A stretch of 64,000 nt of DNA from Gemmatimonadota bacterium. Its GTDB lineage: Bacteria; JBHIER01; G020348925. Location of the stretch: assembly GCA_020348925.1 (NCBI GenBank), contig CP070758.1, positions 1,850,079 through 1,914,078 of the forward strand, given 5' to 3'. Shown here one piece after another: positions 46,758 through 56,240 of this stretch (positions within the stretch are counted from its first letter, which is position 1; each line of letters opens with the position of its first letter). Position numbers and translations under genes: made by a program. Under the pieces are notes generated by a model. The model had not been told where the DNA came from. It worked only from the letters and a program-made list of their open reading frames with translations, and ran no database searches.

Positions 46758-47281
46758 TAAAATCGTGATCCCGTAAATATCGCTTGTGCCAATAACCCTG
46801 CAATAGGCGGGAAGAAGAAGGAACAGGCGAATCGAATGAGCGTAAATTTCCAACCCAGTATTCCAAACTCCATCGGCAATCGGCTCACCGCCCACAGTGA
46901 CCATCCTGTCAGAAACGCAACCATAGTCCCCACACTGGCTCCGGCACGCAGAAAACCGGCGACGACGGGCAAGCTAACATACGGGCCTCCGGGGGTCAAG
47001 CCTCCGGCAACAGTCCCGATGAGTATCCCTCGCAAACCGGACTCAACGCCCACCCATTTCGATATGAGATCTCGAGGTAAGAGGACCTGTACCATGCCAG
47101 CAACAATGAAAGCGAAAAACAATAAGGGTAAGATTTCAATCAGCATTTTCCAGGTTGATTTCATACCGACAATGTGTTGTCCTTCTCCTTTCGAGTATCC
47201 TATAAATAGCAGGGCAATGGCAAGGATCCCCATTATGATCGTTGGAATTACCATAGTTGAACCTCTTTTCTTTTTCGCCAT
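46757..47281 (-). CDS. Small permease, DUF318/PF03773-like
   Basis: 174 residues; GGAG seven bases before the ATG. About five hydrophobic segments with the Gly-rich core of the family: FAFIVAGMVQVLLPRDLISKWVG and GTVAGGLTPGGPYVSLPVVAG. This superfamily includes organoarsenical exporter ArsP, whose members are about twice as long; the short forms probably dimerise. The substrate is unknown. Confidence 0.82.
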   Translation of the reverse strand: MAKKKRGSTMVIPTIIMGILAIALLFIGYSKGEGQHIVGMKSTWKMLIEILPLLFFAFIVAGMVQVLLPRDLISKWVGVESGLRGILIGTVAGGLTPGGPYVSLPVVAGFLRAGASVGTMVAFLTGWSLWAVSRLPMEFGILGWKFTLIRFACSFFFPPIAGLLAQAIFTGSRF

Positions 47282-47328
47282 TATATTTCTCCACCTCTAT
47301 ACTCTTTGGACGCAATACGCATCACGGA

Positions 47329-47916
47329 CTATTTTATGAAATATCTCATAATCGGTCGGGTCTCTGAACGACGCGCTACTTCTTTGAATCCCGCCTTGCG
47401 AAATGCTGAGGCCAAGCCCGTGTATGCAAAAACGTCGGCTGTTTTCTCCTGCCTGGGCTCAACCGGATATCCCTCCACAATCTTCGCCCCCTGCTCTTTG
47501 GCATACTGTACTGCGGCTTCGAGAATCTTCACGGTGACGCCGCTACGTCTGAATGGTTTGGCAACGAAGAAACAGACGATCGACCATACGGGTTTATCGT
47601 CAACCCGTTTTAAAATCCGTGACCTCTCAAGAACTGAAAACTCTTCCCTCGGAGCAACTGAGCACCATGCGATAGGCTGACCATCCTTGTAAGCCAACAA
47701 GCCAGGAATTTCACCGGCTTTGATAATCTTTCTCATGGCTCTCTTATTGCCATCCCCCTTTTGATCCTCGAAGTCGGATCTCTTCAAACGCCACCACATG
47801 CACCAGCACCCCCCACACGCCCCACGTTCTCCAAACAACGCTTCGAAATCTTTCCACTGTTCAGGGGTCACTGGATGGTACCTTAAATCTGAAATAGCAG
47901 ATGATTTGAAAGCCAT
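47329..47916 (-). CDS. GNAT-family N-acetyltransferase
   Basis: 195 residues from the ATG at 47916 (GAGGGAG upstream); the frame is open 15 codons further without a signal. A Cys/Trp-rich start (CGGCWCMWWRL) and the acetyl-CoA-binding beta4-alpha3 region (VWSIVCFFVAKPFRRSGVTVKILEAA), followed by AFRKAGFKEVARRS. It resembles a common group of single-domain acetyltransferases of unknown substrate. The 290 bases behind its start, up to the HemW gene, hold no recognised feature. Confidence 0.85.
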   Translation of the reverse strand: MAFKSSAISDLRYHPVTPEQWKDFEALFGERGACGGCWCMWWRLKRSDFEDQKGDGNKRAMRKIIKAGEIPGLLAYKDGQPIAWCSVAPREEFSVLERSRILKRVDDKPVWSIVCFFVAKPFRRSGVTVKILEAAVQYAKEQGAKIVEGYPVEPRQEKTADVFAYTGLASAFRKAGFKEVARRSETRPIMRYFIK

Positions 47917-48206
47917 ATTTTTTCTCCCTCTCGTTGGAACGATATTATACGAATTCAACACCCATGCACACGGACACGTTACGTCGATTGGCTACGGTGA
48001 CATCAATTCCTCGATCGCCCGGTATGTGATGCCGGCGAATACTATTCCACGATTACATCCCTCATCCGTTTTGTCCTTACAGATCCCAAAAGATATTCCT
48101 AAATGGTCACGTGATCCTTCAAAGTTTTCCATACCGGATAGGCCTGCAAAGTGCAAATTAAAATAAATTTTAACTGCAATGTCAACTCATTTTATTTCAT
48201 TTCAGC

Positions 48207-49349
48207 TTACGGTGACATAAACTCTGAACAGATGGTATTGGCCACCATGAGCCCCTTGCGAGTAAATCGAAGAAAAGAACCGTCTCTTTCAAGCAGTCCC
48301 ATGTCTGCGTATTTTTTTATTATATCGCCGTAACGTTCATCTACTTCCGTCCCAAACCGTTTTCGAAAAAGATTGACATTCAAACCTTCCCTTTTTCGCA
48401 AGGCGAGGAAGACGGCCTCAGCCCTGAGCTTTTCTTCGGAAAGAATTTCATCTTTTCCAACCGGTGACTCTCCGCATTCGATCCTTCTGATGTATTCATG
48501 AACATCTCTCACTTTTTCCGCTCTGCAGTTGTCGAAAAAGGAATGGGCTGACGGTCCCAAACCGAGATAAGGAGAATGATCCCAGTAGATTTGATTGTGC
48601 TGCGACCGGAATCCCGGGCGAGCGAAATTTGAGATTTCGTAGTGTTCATATCCCTGAGATTCCAGAAAGTCGATGGCATACTCATACATGGCAGCTTCCT
48701 GATCCTCTGGAAAGCTCGAGAACTTGCCATCAGCCCAATCCTGTGCAAAGACAGTTTTGGGCTCGATAGTCAAATTATATGCCGAAATATGCTCCGGTGC
48801 TAAGGCAACTGCTCGATGCAAACTCTCTTTCCAGCTTTCAAAAGACTGTCCGGGAATGGCGAAGATAAGATCTATGCCGATGTTCCGGAAGCCAACTCTT
48901 CGAGCTGCTTCGAACACTTTTAAAGCGGTTTCAACAGAGTGGATTCTGCCCAAACGCCTCAACTCATCATCATGCAGCGACTGGACACCCAGGCTGAAGC
49001 GATTGACGTTGGAGTCATAGAGAATTTTCAGTTTTTCATCCTCTATTGTTTCCGGGTTCGCTTCGACCGTGCACTCGATGTCTTCCTCACATTGAAAAGT
49101 ACTCAGACACTGATCGAGGATTCCCTGAAGTTGAGGAGCAGACAGAACGGTTGGCGTTCCCCCTCCGATGTAAAGAGTAGTAAACGTCGTTTCGGACCAG
49201 GGTGTGCCTGCAGAAGATGCGGCAATATCCCTTTTCAACGCATCCGTAAAATGTTGGGCGAGGTCTTTGTCAAAAGGGTTCGAATAGAAGTCACAATACG
49301 GACATTTCCTGAGACAAAAGGGAACATGGATGTAAAGGCCTGCAGGCAT
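48207..49349 (-). CDS. hemW: HemW-like radical SAM protein
   Basis: 380 residues. The N-terminal GLYIHVPFCLRKCPYCDFYS has the HemW/HemN-type C-x3-C-x2-C iron-sulfur motif; SAM-binding YIGGGTPTVL; then ECTVEANPETI, RFSLGVQSLHDDELRRLGR and DLIFAIPGQ. The C-terminal HemN domain has EVFLALRKREGLN-type sequence. HemW proteins bind haem and act as haem chaperones; the coproporphyrinogen-oxidase annotation is usually wrong because they lack the extra N-terminal residues and the second Cys set of HemN. Last gene of an operon with the acyl-CoA ligase (14-base gap). Confidence 0.95.
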   Translation of the reverse strand: MPAGLYIHVPFCLRKCPYCDFYSNPFDKDLAQHFTDALKRDIAASSAGTPWSETTFTTLYIGGGTPTVLSAPQLQGILDQCLSTFQCEEDIECTVEANPETIEDEKLKILYDSNVNRFSLGVQSLHDDELRRLGRIHSVETALKVFEAARRVGFRNIGIDLIFAIPGQSFESWKESLHRAVALAPEHISAYNLTIEPKTVFAQDWADGKFSSFPEDQEAAMYEYAIDFLESQGYEHYEISNFARPGFRSQHNQIYWDHSPYLGLGPSAHSFFDNCRAEKVRDVHEYIRRIECGESPVGKDEILSEEKLRAEAVFLALRKREGLNVNLFRKRFGTEVDERYGDIIKKYADMGLLERDGSFLRFTRKGLMVANTICSEFMSP

Positions 49350-49363
49350 AGCTCATCGGGTTG

Positions 49364-50977
49364 TTAGCGCCGTTCAGTCTGAAATTCGGTTTTCCCGCCG
49401 CGCAGTGCTCTCCTCAGCGTCTTTCCCACCACAGTTTTCGGTATCTCCCCCACAAATTCAACCTCCCTTATTTTTTTGAACGGGGCACAGCGCTGTTCAA
49501 TGAATTCCATCAATCCACGCTCAGTAACAGTGCTGCCTTTGTGAACGACGACATAGGCTTTGGGGATCTCACCGACATCGGCCAAGGGTTTGCCCACGAC
49601 GGCGCATTCACGCACGGCCGGATGATCATAGAGAGCGTTTTCCAATTCCGCCGGAAAGATGCTGTATCCTTTGTATTTGATGAGATCTTTTTTTCTGTCA
49701 ACAATGGAGAAAAAGCCGTCCTCATCCATCGTGGCCAGATCACCGGTGTGCAACCAGCCCTCCCTGAGAACACCATCCGTTTCCTGGGAATTTTTCCAAT
49801 AGCCCTTCATCACCTGAGGGCCACGCAGGATCAACTCGCCAACCTCATTTGGTCCTAATTCTTTCGTGCCTGTTTCAATATCAACGATCTTCGCGTCAGT
49901 ATCGATAATCGGGATTCCAATTGTTCCAGTTCTGACGCTTTCCAGGGGGCTGTCATGTGTTTCAGGCGACGCTTCGGTGAGGCCATATCCCAAAATGAGC
50001 TCACACAAGCCCAAATCGTCCCATCTTCTCTTTACTTCCCCTGGAATGGGCATGGCTCCAGCTTTGGCCAATCGAAGCGATGACAGATTCCGTTTCTCTC
50101 TTTCAGGGGAGTCTAAAAGCAAATGAAACATTGTCGCTGATCCGTAAGCAATCGTAATTCTCTCTTTTTCAATTATACCGAGAACCTCCTCGGGATCGAA
50201 GCGGGGAACCAGAACGATTGTGGCACCGGTGTAAATTGCCGAGTTGATGCTGGTACACAGCCCCCATGTGTGACATAGAGAAAGAACACCCAAGACGATA
50301 TCGTTTCTGCTCCACGTGAACCAGAGGGCATTCTGGATGGCATTGGCCACCAGATTTGAGTGGGTCATCATCGCCCCTTTGGGACGTCCTGTCGTGCCTC
50401 CGGTATACTGTAAGACGGCTAGACCGTTTTTGGAATGCCTATCGACGTGTCGCAATGTTGACGGATTTGCCCTGGCAATCAATTCGTTGAATCTATGCAC
50501 ATCCCTAACTTTATCCTCACCTACTGAGATGAGTATTTTCGATGATTTTTGCCGGACGCTGTGAGAGAGGAGTGGCACATGGTATCTTTCGCATACAATG
50601 ACTTTCGGATCGGCATCCTGCAAACGGACCTCCAGTTCATACTCCTTGGAAAGGGGGCTGGCCGCAGTCATAATTGCCCCGATCTTCAGGACGCCATAGT
50701 AGGCAATGACAAATTCAGGGATGTTTGGAAGAACGAGCATGACCCGGTCGCCCCTGTCGACACCCAAGGCCAGGAGCGCGGCCCCAAATCTTGTGGAGGC
50801 GAGATTCAGTTCATGGTAGGTCATTCTGGTATTACCGGAAATCAAAGCCGGATGGTGCGGATCCCTTGCGGCAGAATTGACTAAAATTTGTTGAAGGAGG
50901 ATCTCCGGGTATGCGATACGTCTTGGGACGTCTTTCGGCCAGAAAGCGAACCAAGGTCTGTCACAGGGAACAGTCAT
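49364..50977 (-). CDS. Long-chain-fatty-acid--CoA ligase-like AMP-dependent synthetase
   Basis: 537 residues from ATG 50977; an in-frame ATG at 51046, one base past the preceding gene's stop, adds 23 residues without homology, so the shorter form is preferred though neither has a clear Shine-Dalgarno. Typical start RPWFAFWPKDVPRRIAYPEI, ATP motif YTGGTTGRPKGAMMTHSN, LGYGLTEASP, GWLHTGDLATMDEDGF and the closing lysine loop PKTVVGKTLRR. It activates a carboxylate (probably a fatty acid) to the acyl-CoA via the adenylate. Cotranscribed with the metalloprotease gene and hemW, an order that does not suggest a pathway. Confidence 0.93.
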   Translation of the reverse strand: MTVPCDRPWFAFWPKDVPRRIAYPEILLQQILVNSAARDPHHPALISGNTRMTYHELNLASTRFGAALLALGVDRGDRVMLVLPNIPEFVIAYYGVLKIGAIMTAASPLSKEYELEVRLQDADPKVIVCERYHVPLLSHSVRQKSSKILISVGEDKVRDVHRFNELIARANPSTLRHVDRHSKNGLAVLQYTGGTTGRPKGAMMTHSNLVANAIQNALWFTWSRNDIVLGVLSLCHTWGLCTSINSAIYTGATIVLVPRFDPEEVLGIIEKERITIAYGSATMFHLLLDSPEREKRNLSSLRLAKAGAMPIPGEVKRRWDDLGLCELILGYGLTEASPETHDSPLESVRTGTIGIPIIDTDAKIVDIETGTKELGPNEVGELILRGPQVMKGYWKNSQETDGVLREGWLHTGDLATMDEDGFFSIVDRKKDLIKYKGYSIFPAELENALYDHPAVRECAVVGKPLADVGEIPKAYVVVHKGSTVTERGLMEFIEQRCAPFKKIREVEFVGEIPKTVVGKTLRRALRGGKTEFQTERR

Positions 50978-51047
50978 GTTTGAATAGTAGAAGAAGATTC
51001 CCTGGAGCTCGAAGCATTCACCAAATCCTTCGAACCGAGGAAACATT

Positions 51048-53876
51048 TCATAAGACTTTGTGCAATATCGAAATCACATCCAGGATACCGATGGAGCCGT
51101 CGTGATTGCAATCGGCTGCGCATCGTTCGAGTGGCGTGTGTTCACCAATGTCCAAAATAATATCGATGAGGGAAACGATGTCGAAAAGATCCACTGTCTC
51201 ATCTCCGTTGACGTCTCCCGGGAGTCGACACACCGAGAACGTGCTCCCTTTGAATTCCACAGGAACTGGAATGCCGTAAGGCGTCTCAGCGGCACCGCCC
51301 GATGGATTGAGATGAATCAATTGACCCACTTCTACAGAGTCGACAACCGCGTATTCAATCCGGATGATGGGACCATCTCCAGGAGTAATGCTCTGACCGC
51401 TGAGAGTGGTCAGTTCAAGAAGAAGCTGTCCAGGCGATTGGACAAAGTTGAGAGAGAGGGACTCTGCACGGGCGACCGGAAAAACATTCGTGGCTGTGAG
51501 GAGTTGGGTGTCTTCGAACAGGCTGAAGCTCATACCCCAGATCTCGGTGTTGCTGTTAAGGAGGAGATCGACCCCGTTGTGACTACTCCCTGGAAGTCCG
51601 TACCCGTTTTCAACGGATACGGTGGCCCGTGGAGCTTCGATAGTGACTGTGACCGAATCGCTGTCCCGCTTCGCTCGATCATGAAGGGAGAGGGCAGTAC
51701 ATGATATGATGTTCTGGGTGTTGATCGATACGTCCCCTGGGATATGGATATCGGTTTGGACTGTTGTATCCGTCCCGGATGCCAGACAAAGATGCAAAGA
51801 ATCGGGAATAGCCGTCCATTCGAATTCATCCTCGAAGAAAACGGCGAAAGAATCCGAGTATGCGGGTGCACAGTTGCGAATCGTAAAAAAGAGCGGTATT
51901 GAGCTGCCAGGAGTGGTTGTCGTGTCGTCCCTGGCCGTAACCTCAGGATTGCCGGCCTTCGATTGACGGACCGTAACATTGAGGTCGCCGGAGTCGGCGG
52001 AAGAAGAATCTCTGTGTGAGGTCGCCGTCAGGGTGAGAGTGTCGACCATTCCAATGAGACTTCCCTCCGGGATGGTTACCGTCACAACCACAATGGATTC
52101 TTCTCCGGGTTCCAGAAAAACGGAAGAGGGGGAGAAATTGAGCTGCCAGTTTTCCGTCTCCGACAGAGTGAGACGAAATGTGTCCGAAGGAATCACAGAA
52201 ATGTTTTTCACGAAGAAATAGACAATGACTTCTCGACCGGCCTCACCGCTGTCATCGCTACCCGCCCTCACCTTCGGGACGGCCGCATTACTTATCTCCA
52301 TTTGTTCTGCCGCATAGGAGTAAACATAGTTGTTATCACGAGAGGAAGGAGGAGTGGTAACGTTGGGGATGAGAATGATCTTCGAATATGTGTACCATTC
52401 AGGAATATCGATTGACCCTTGCCCGCCTTCGTCGAGATCCATTTCGGCAATCGCATGTGCTCCCGTGTCTCGGTAGGCAACAAGTCCCGCCCCCCACGTC
52501 ACCTCTTCACTTCCATCAAGGTCGATTCTCAGACCACTGGATTGGAGATTCGGACTGAACCGGATGTAGTTTGAGCCCCATCTTTGCGGCGGGAGCGGCG
52601 GATTCGTCACGGAAACCGGATAGGTGTCGTGAACCTGACTGGTGTGAAGATGAACCTGAGGCCAGAGTGCTCCCTCCGAGTAATGATTGCTGTCAGCCCG
52701 ATCTCCGGTAAAGTAATTCCACACCGTGAAATCCTTGAAGGCCTCCTCACGGGAGGTGCCGTACGAACTCAGTACAGTTTGAAAGGCGTTCAGGCTGTTT
52801 TTATTGGGAACGAGGCCACATTCTATCCAGAATTGACGCATGATTTCGAGATGAAACCGTTCCGTTACATAGTGGGCCCATATACAACTGGCATATTCGT
52901 GAAGGCCGTTAGTGTTCGTCAGGGAAACCTCGGGGAACCGGAAGAACGCATTCAGGTACAGAAGATAATCGTTCACGCCGTCGTAGATGACATCTTCCAT
53001 CCAGGTCGAACTGATCTCCATGAAGTAGACATCTTCGAATGCGTCGTATGCGAAATGGATGGCGTGGAAGAACTCATGGGCTGCGGTGACCTTCAGAGGA
53101 TCGATGGGGTCAGGATAGCCGAAGCCATCGTAGTCGTTATCAATCACGATGTAGCTGGTCATCGCATTGGTGTTTCCACCGGAAACCTTGTATTCTGGAG
53201 CAGTGTATCCATACAGATTCGAGCCCAAATCGGCCACGTAAATGTCATATTTGGAGTCACCGCCGTAATCTTCGGTCGTTGGATACCACGGACCGTCGTG
53301 CGGCGGAGCCAGATAGCCCATGCTGTTCACTTCCTGGTTCCAGCAGTTGTCGAATATGGCAGCGCACCGGTTGATGTAGTCCGGAATCCCATCAGATGGG
53401 TCCACATCATCAGGTGAGGGCGCGTCAGCCGTCGTAGTGACATACCAGATTCTGAAGTGTCCTTCATGACTGTCGTAAAAGGTGGGTTCAGTCGTATAGG
53501 CATAATCGCCGTCCTCACCCCCCTCAGAAGGTCGGAGCAGGTAATGCTGCAGAGTGGCTCTCGTTTTTTTGCTCAGGGCAGTCCAGTTTTCGCTGATTTC
53601 GAGAAATATGGGGGTGGCACATTTGACGGGCGGTGACTGTATGACCTTGAACCGCTCATCGAGCTTCGTCGGTGCGAGGAGAGCGTGCACTTTGTTCACC
53701 AGAGCGGTTTCGTAGTCAAGATCGCCCCGCTCGTACGCTTCACCAATGATCTGGAGTGATGTGGGCTTCAAAGTTTCCTCATCTCGATGCGCCTCCCCTT
53801 CACCAACAAAGATAGACAGGCCAGCGCAAACAACACATGTTATGAGGAAGATGGTGCGTCTGCTGTTCATTCGCAT
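51048..53876 (-). CDS. Secreted metalloprotease-like protein with C-terminal dockerin
   Basis: 942 residues. Signal peptide about 1-29. The catalytic region (about 120-400) has VTAAHEFFHAIHFAYD, a zincin HExxH motif, with ISSTWMEDVIYDG behind it, the layout of the MXAN_6640-like/M6-related putative metalloproteases, which also begin with the YTTEPTFYDSHEGHFRIWYV-type block. The central part (about 530-780) holds beta-sandwich repeats rich in D-T. The end carries a dockerin type I domain: GDVNGDETVDLFDIVSLI and the second Ca-binding loop ADCNHDGSIGILDVISIL. Probably exported and attached through a cohesin, or simply calcium-stabilised. Start ATG 53876 with a poor Shine-Dalgarno; ATG two codons later is equally possible. 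Confidence 0.9.
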   Translation of the reverse strand: MRMNSRRTIFLITCVVCAGLSIFVGEGEAHRDEETLKPTSLQIIGEAYERGDLDYETALVNKVHALLAPTKLDERFKVIQSPPVKCATPIFLEISENWTALSKKTRATLQHYLLRPSEGGEDGDYAYTTEPTFYDSHEGHFRIWYVTTTADAPSPDDVDPSDGIPDYINRCAAIFDNCWNQEVNSMGYLAPPHDGPWYPTTEDYGGDSKYDIYVADLGSNLYGYTAPEYKVSGGNTNAMTSYIVIDNDYDGFGYPDPIDPLKVTAAHEFFHAIHFAYDAFEDVYFMEISSTWMEDVIYDGVNDYLLYLNAFFRFPEVSLTNTNGLHEYASCIWAHYVTERFHLEIMRQFWIECGLVPNKNSLNAFQTVLSSYGTSREEAFKDFTVWNYFTGDRADSNHYSEGALWPQVHLHTSQVHDTYPVSVTNPPLPPQRWGSNYIRFSPNLQSSGLRIDLDGSEEVTWGAGLVAYRDTGAHAIAEMDLDEGGQGSIDIPEWYTYSKIILIPNVTTPPSSRDNNYVYSYAAEQMEISNAAVPKVRAGSDDSGEAGREVIVYFFVKNISVIPSDTFRLTLSETENWQLNFSPSSVFLEPGEESIVVVTVTIPEGSLIGMVDTLTLTATSHRDSSSADSGDLNVTVRQSKAGNPEVTARDDTTTTPGSSIPLFFTIRNCAPAYSDSFAVFFEDEFEWTAIPDSLHLCLASGTDTTVQTDIHIPGDVSINTQNIISCTALSLHDRAKRDSDSVTVTIEAPRATVSVENGYGLPGSSHNGVDLLLNSNTEIWGMSFSLFEDTQLLTATNVFPVARAESLSLNFVQSPGQLLLELTTLSGQSITPGDGPIIRIEYAVVDSVEVGQLIHLNPSGGAAETPYGIPVPVEFKGSTFSVCRLPGDVNGDETVDLFDIVSLIDIILDIGEHTPLERCAADCNHDGSIGILDVISILHKVL

Positions 53877-53999
53877 AGGACTACTGTTTCACACCTCTCG
53901 GAATTTCACAGTTGTGCATACTTCGGGAACACCCCTTCGTGTCGAAACGAAGAGATACCTCAATCATCATGAATAGATTTGTAAACAACATGTCGGATC

Positions 54000-56117
54000 T
54001 CAAGAGTCGAGGCGAATTCGGATCCGTCCGTCAACGGCAGTGCATTTCTCCCTTTCCGGAAATGCGATGAAAGGATTCACGTCCATCTCTTGAATGGCAT
54101 TGAAATCACTCACCAGCTGAGAGACTCGCTGCAGCATTTCCGCAATGACGTCAAAGGCTACGGGTTTCTCTCCGCGCACACCCTTGAGCAATGGAAAGCT
54201 CTTGAGCGTTTTTACCATTTCCAGCGCTTCGATATCCGTAATGGGATGAATCCGGAAATTGACATCTTTAAACGTTTCGACGTAAATACCGCCCATGCCG
54301 AACATGATGAGAGGTCCAAACTTGGGATCCTGAATCATGCCCAGGATCGTCTCTTTTCCCCCGGTGATCATCTCCTGGATCATGATTTGAAACTCCCCCA
54401 GTTTCTTCTTGATAGGCTTGGTGGCATCAACGATCTGTTTGATACCACGGATGAGTTCGGCCTCATTACGGATGTCCAGAACGACCCCCCCGATATCTGA
54501 TTTGTGTATCACCTCCGGGCTGACAATCTTCAGTGCCACTGGAAACTCAAGTTTTTCCGCCCGCTCCAATGCTTCATCGTACGTATTTGCGATCTCAGCC
54601 TTCGGGAACGGAATACCGTATGCTTCGAGTACATCCACCACCTCTTTCTCCGTGAGATATTCCCGTCTCTCACGCAGCGCTCTCGTGAAAATAGTTTCGG
54701 CCTTCTTTTTTTTCACTTTAAATTCGCCGATTTTTCCGGTTTTGCGTTCTCGAAACTTTCCGTATTTTACCATAGCCGAAAGGGCCAGCGCGGCTGACTC
54801 GGGAAACAGGTACACCGGAAGCCGGTTTCGCTTCAGATCTTTGATCCCACTCCGCTCATCCGCGGCACTCATGAAGCAGCAGAGTATGGGTTTGTTGAAC
54901 GAATTTTGGGAAGCCGCAATAATCGCCTGGGCCACGCCAACGGGGTCAATCGTGATGGGGGGCACGAAGATGACGATGACGGCATCCACATTATTGTCCT
55001 GAAGGACGGCCTTGAGCGTCTTTCTGTATTGCTCACTGCCGGCCCCTGAGACCATGTCCATGGGGTTGGAGTAACTGGCTTCCGGATTACTGAACTTTCT
55101 CAATGTCGTGATGGTCTTGGGGTTGAACGGGGGTAGATCAAGACCGAGGCTGACACAGGCGTCGGCGGCCAGTATACCGGGACCGCCGGCATTGGTGACG
55201 ATGGCCACTCGCTGGCCTTTGGGAATGGGCTGGTTGGCAAAGGCCTCCGACACATCGAAAAGCTCCTCCATGGATCTCACCCGGAGGACGCCGCACTGAT
55301 CCAGGAGGGCTTCGGCCGCAACATCGAGGCCTGCCAGGGCCCCGGTATGGGATGAGGCCGCCCGAGCCCCCGCTTCGGTGCGTCCGGCCTTCACGACGAT
55401 AATGGGTTTCTGTTGGACTATGGAGCGGGCAAGCATTGTGAAGCGCCTCGGATCCCCGAAGCTCTCCAAGTACAGAAGAATGAGCTCGGTCTGGGGATCA
55501 TCCTTCCAGTACTCGAGAAGATCGTTCCCGGCTACATCCGCCTTATTGCCGACGCTGACAAACATCGACAATCCGAGATTGAGTTGCGAGGCATGATCCA
55601 GAATGGCTTCCCCCAGCGCTCCGCTCTGGGACAGAAATCCGATCTTGCCCGGCAGAGGCAGGGCCGTGGCGAAGGTGGCGTTCAGGCGAACGTCGGGATC
55701 GGTGTTGATCACCCCGAAGCAGTTGGGACCCACCATTCGCATCCCATACTTTCGTATCTTCTTGATAAGTTTCTCCTCGGCCTCAATGCCCTTGGGACCG
55801 ACCTCCCGAAATCCTGCCGTGATCATGACGATCCCTTTCACTCCCTTCTTTCCGCAATCGTCGATCATCTTCGGTACCAATTGCTTGGGCACCACTATGA
55901 CGGCCAGGTCGATCTCATCGGGGACATCCAGGACACTGGGATAGCATTTCGTGCTGTGGACGACCTTTGCCTTGGGATTGATGGGAAAAACAGGACCGTT
56001 GAATTCGAAGCGGAACAAATTCCTCAGGAGCTGGCCCCCAACGGAATCCTCTCGTCGCGATGCACCGATGACGGCCACCGACCTCGGTCGAAAGATGTAG
56101 TCTAAATCGTGACGCAT
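54000..56117 (-). CDS. Acetate/acyl--CoA ligase (ADP-forming), fused alpha-beta
   Basis: 705 residues from ATG 56117 (GGAGGAGGAATTGAC upstream). Alpha part: CoA-binding Rossmann domain (FRPRSVAVIGASRREDSVG), two succinyl-CoA-ligase-like domains with VGPNCFGVINT and the phosphohistidine loop SSHTGALAG near residue 255. Beta part: ATP-grasp domain from about 480 (EAYGIPFPKAEIA, PVALKIVSPEVIHKSDIGGVVLDI, DVNPFIAF). It converts acyl-CoA, ADP and phosphate to acid, CoA and ATP in fermenting anaerobes and archaea, or runs in reverse. Substrate range (acetate, propionate, aryl acids) cannot be read from sequence. Confidence 0.95.
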   Translation of the reverse strand: MRHDLDYIFRPRSVAVIGASRREDSVGGQLLRNLFRFEFNGPVFPINPKAKVVHSTKCYPSVLDVPDEIDLAVIVVPKQLVPKMIDDCGKKGVKGIVMITAGFREVGPKGIEAEEKLIKKIRKYGMRMVGPNCFGVINTDPDVRLNATFATALPLPGKIGFLSQSGALGEAILDHASQLNLGLSMFVSVGNKADVAGNDLLEYWKDDPQTELILLYLESFGDPRRFTMLARSIVQQKPIIVVKAGRTEAGARAASSHTGALAGLDVAAEALLDQCGVLRVRSMEELFDVSEAFANQPIPKGQRVAIVTNAGGPGILAADACVSLGLDLPPFNPKTITTLRKFSNPEASYSNPMDMVSGAGSEQYRKTLKAVLQDNNVDAVIVIFVPPITIDPVGVAQAIIAASQNSFNKPILCCFMSAADERSGIKDLKRNRLPVYLFPESAALALSAMVKYGKFRERKTGKIGEFKVKKKKAETIFTRALRERREYLTEKEVVDVLEAYGIPFPKAEIANTYDEALERAEKLEFPVALKIVSPEVIHKSDIGGVVLDIRNEAELIRGIKQIVDATKPIKKKLGEFQIMIQEMITGGKETILGMIQDPKFGPLIMFGMGGIYVETFKDVNFRIHPITDIEALEMVKTLKSFPLLKGVRGEKPVAFDVIAEMLQRVSQLVSDFNAIQEMDVNPFIAFPEREKCTAVDGRIRIRLDS

Positions 56118-56240
56118 GTCAATTCCTCCTCCGAGTGGAGTAGCCATAAAGATACGTTCTCCATAATTAACATTAAATATACTAAAATGATCTATTTTTT
56201 AAAAGGGATAGTGTAAAATAACCGGGGTGTTTTGATGTGG

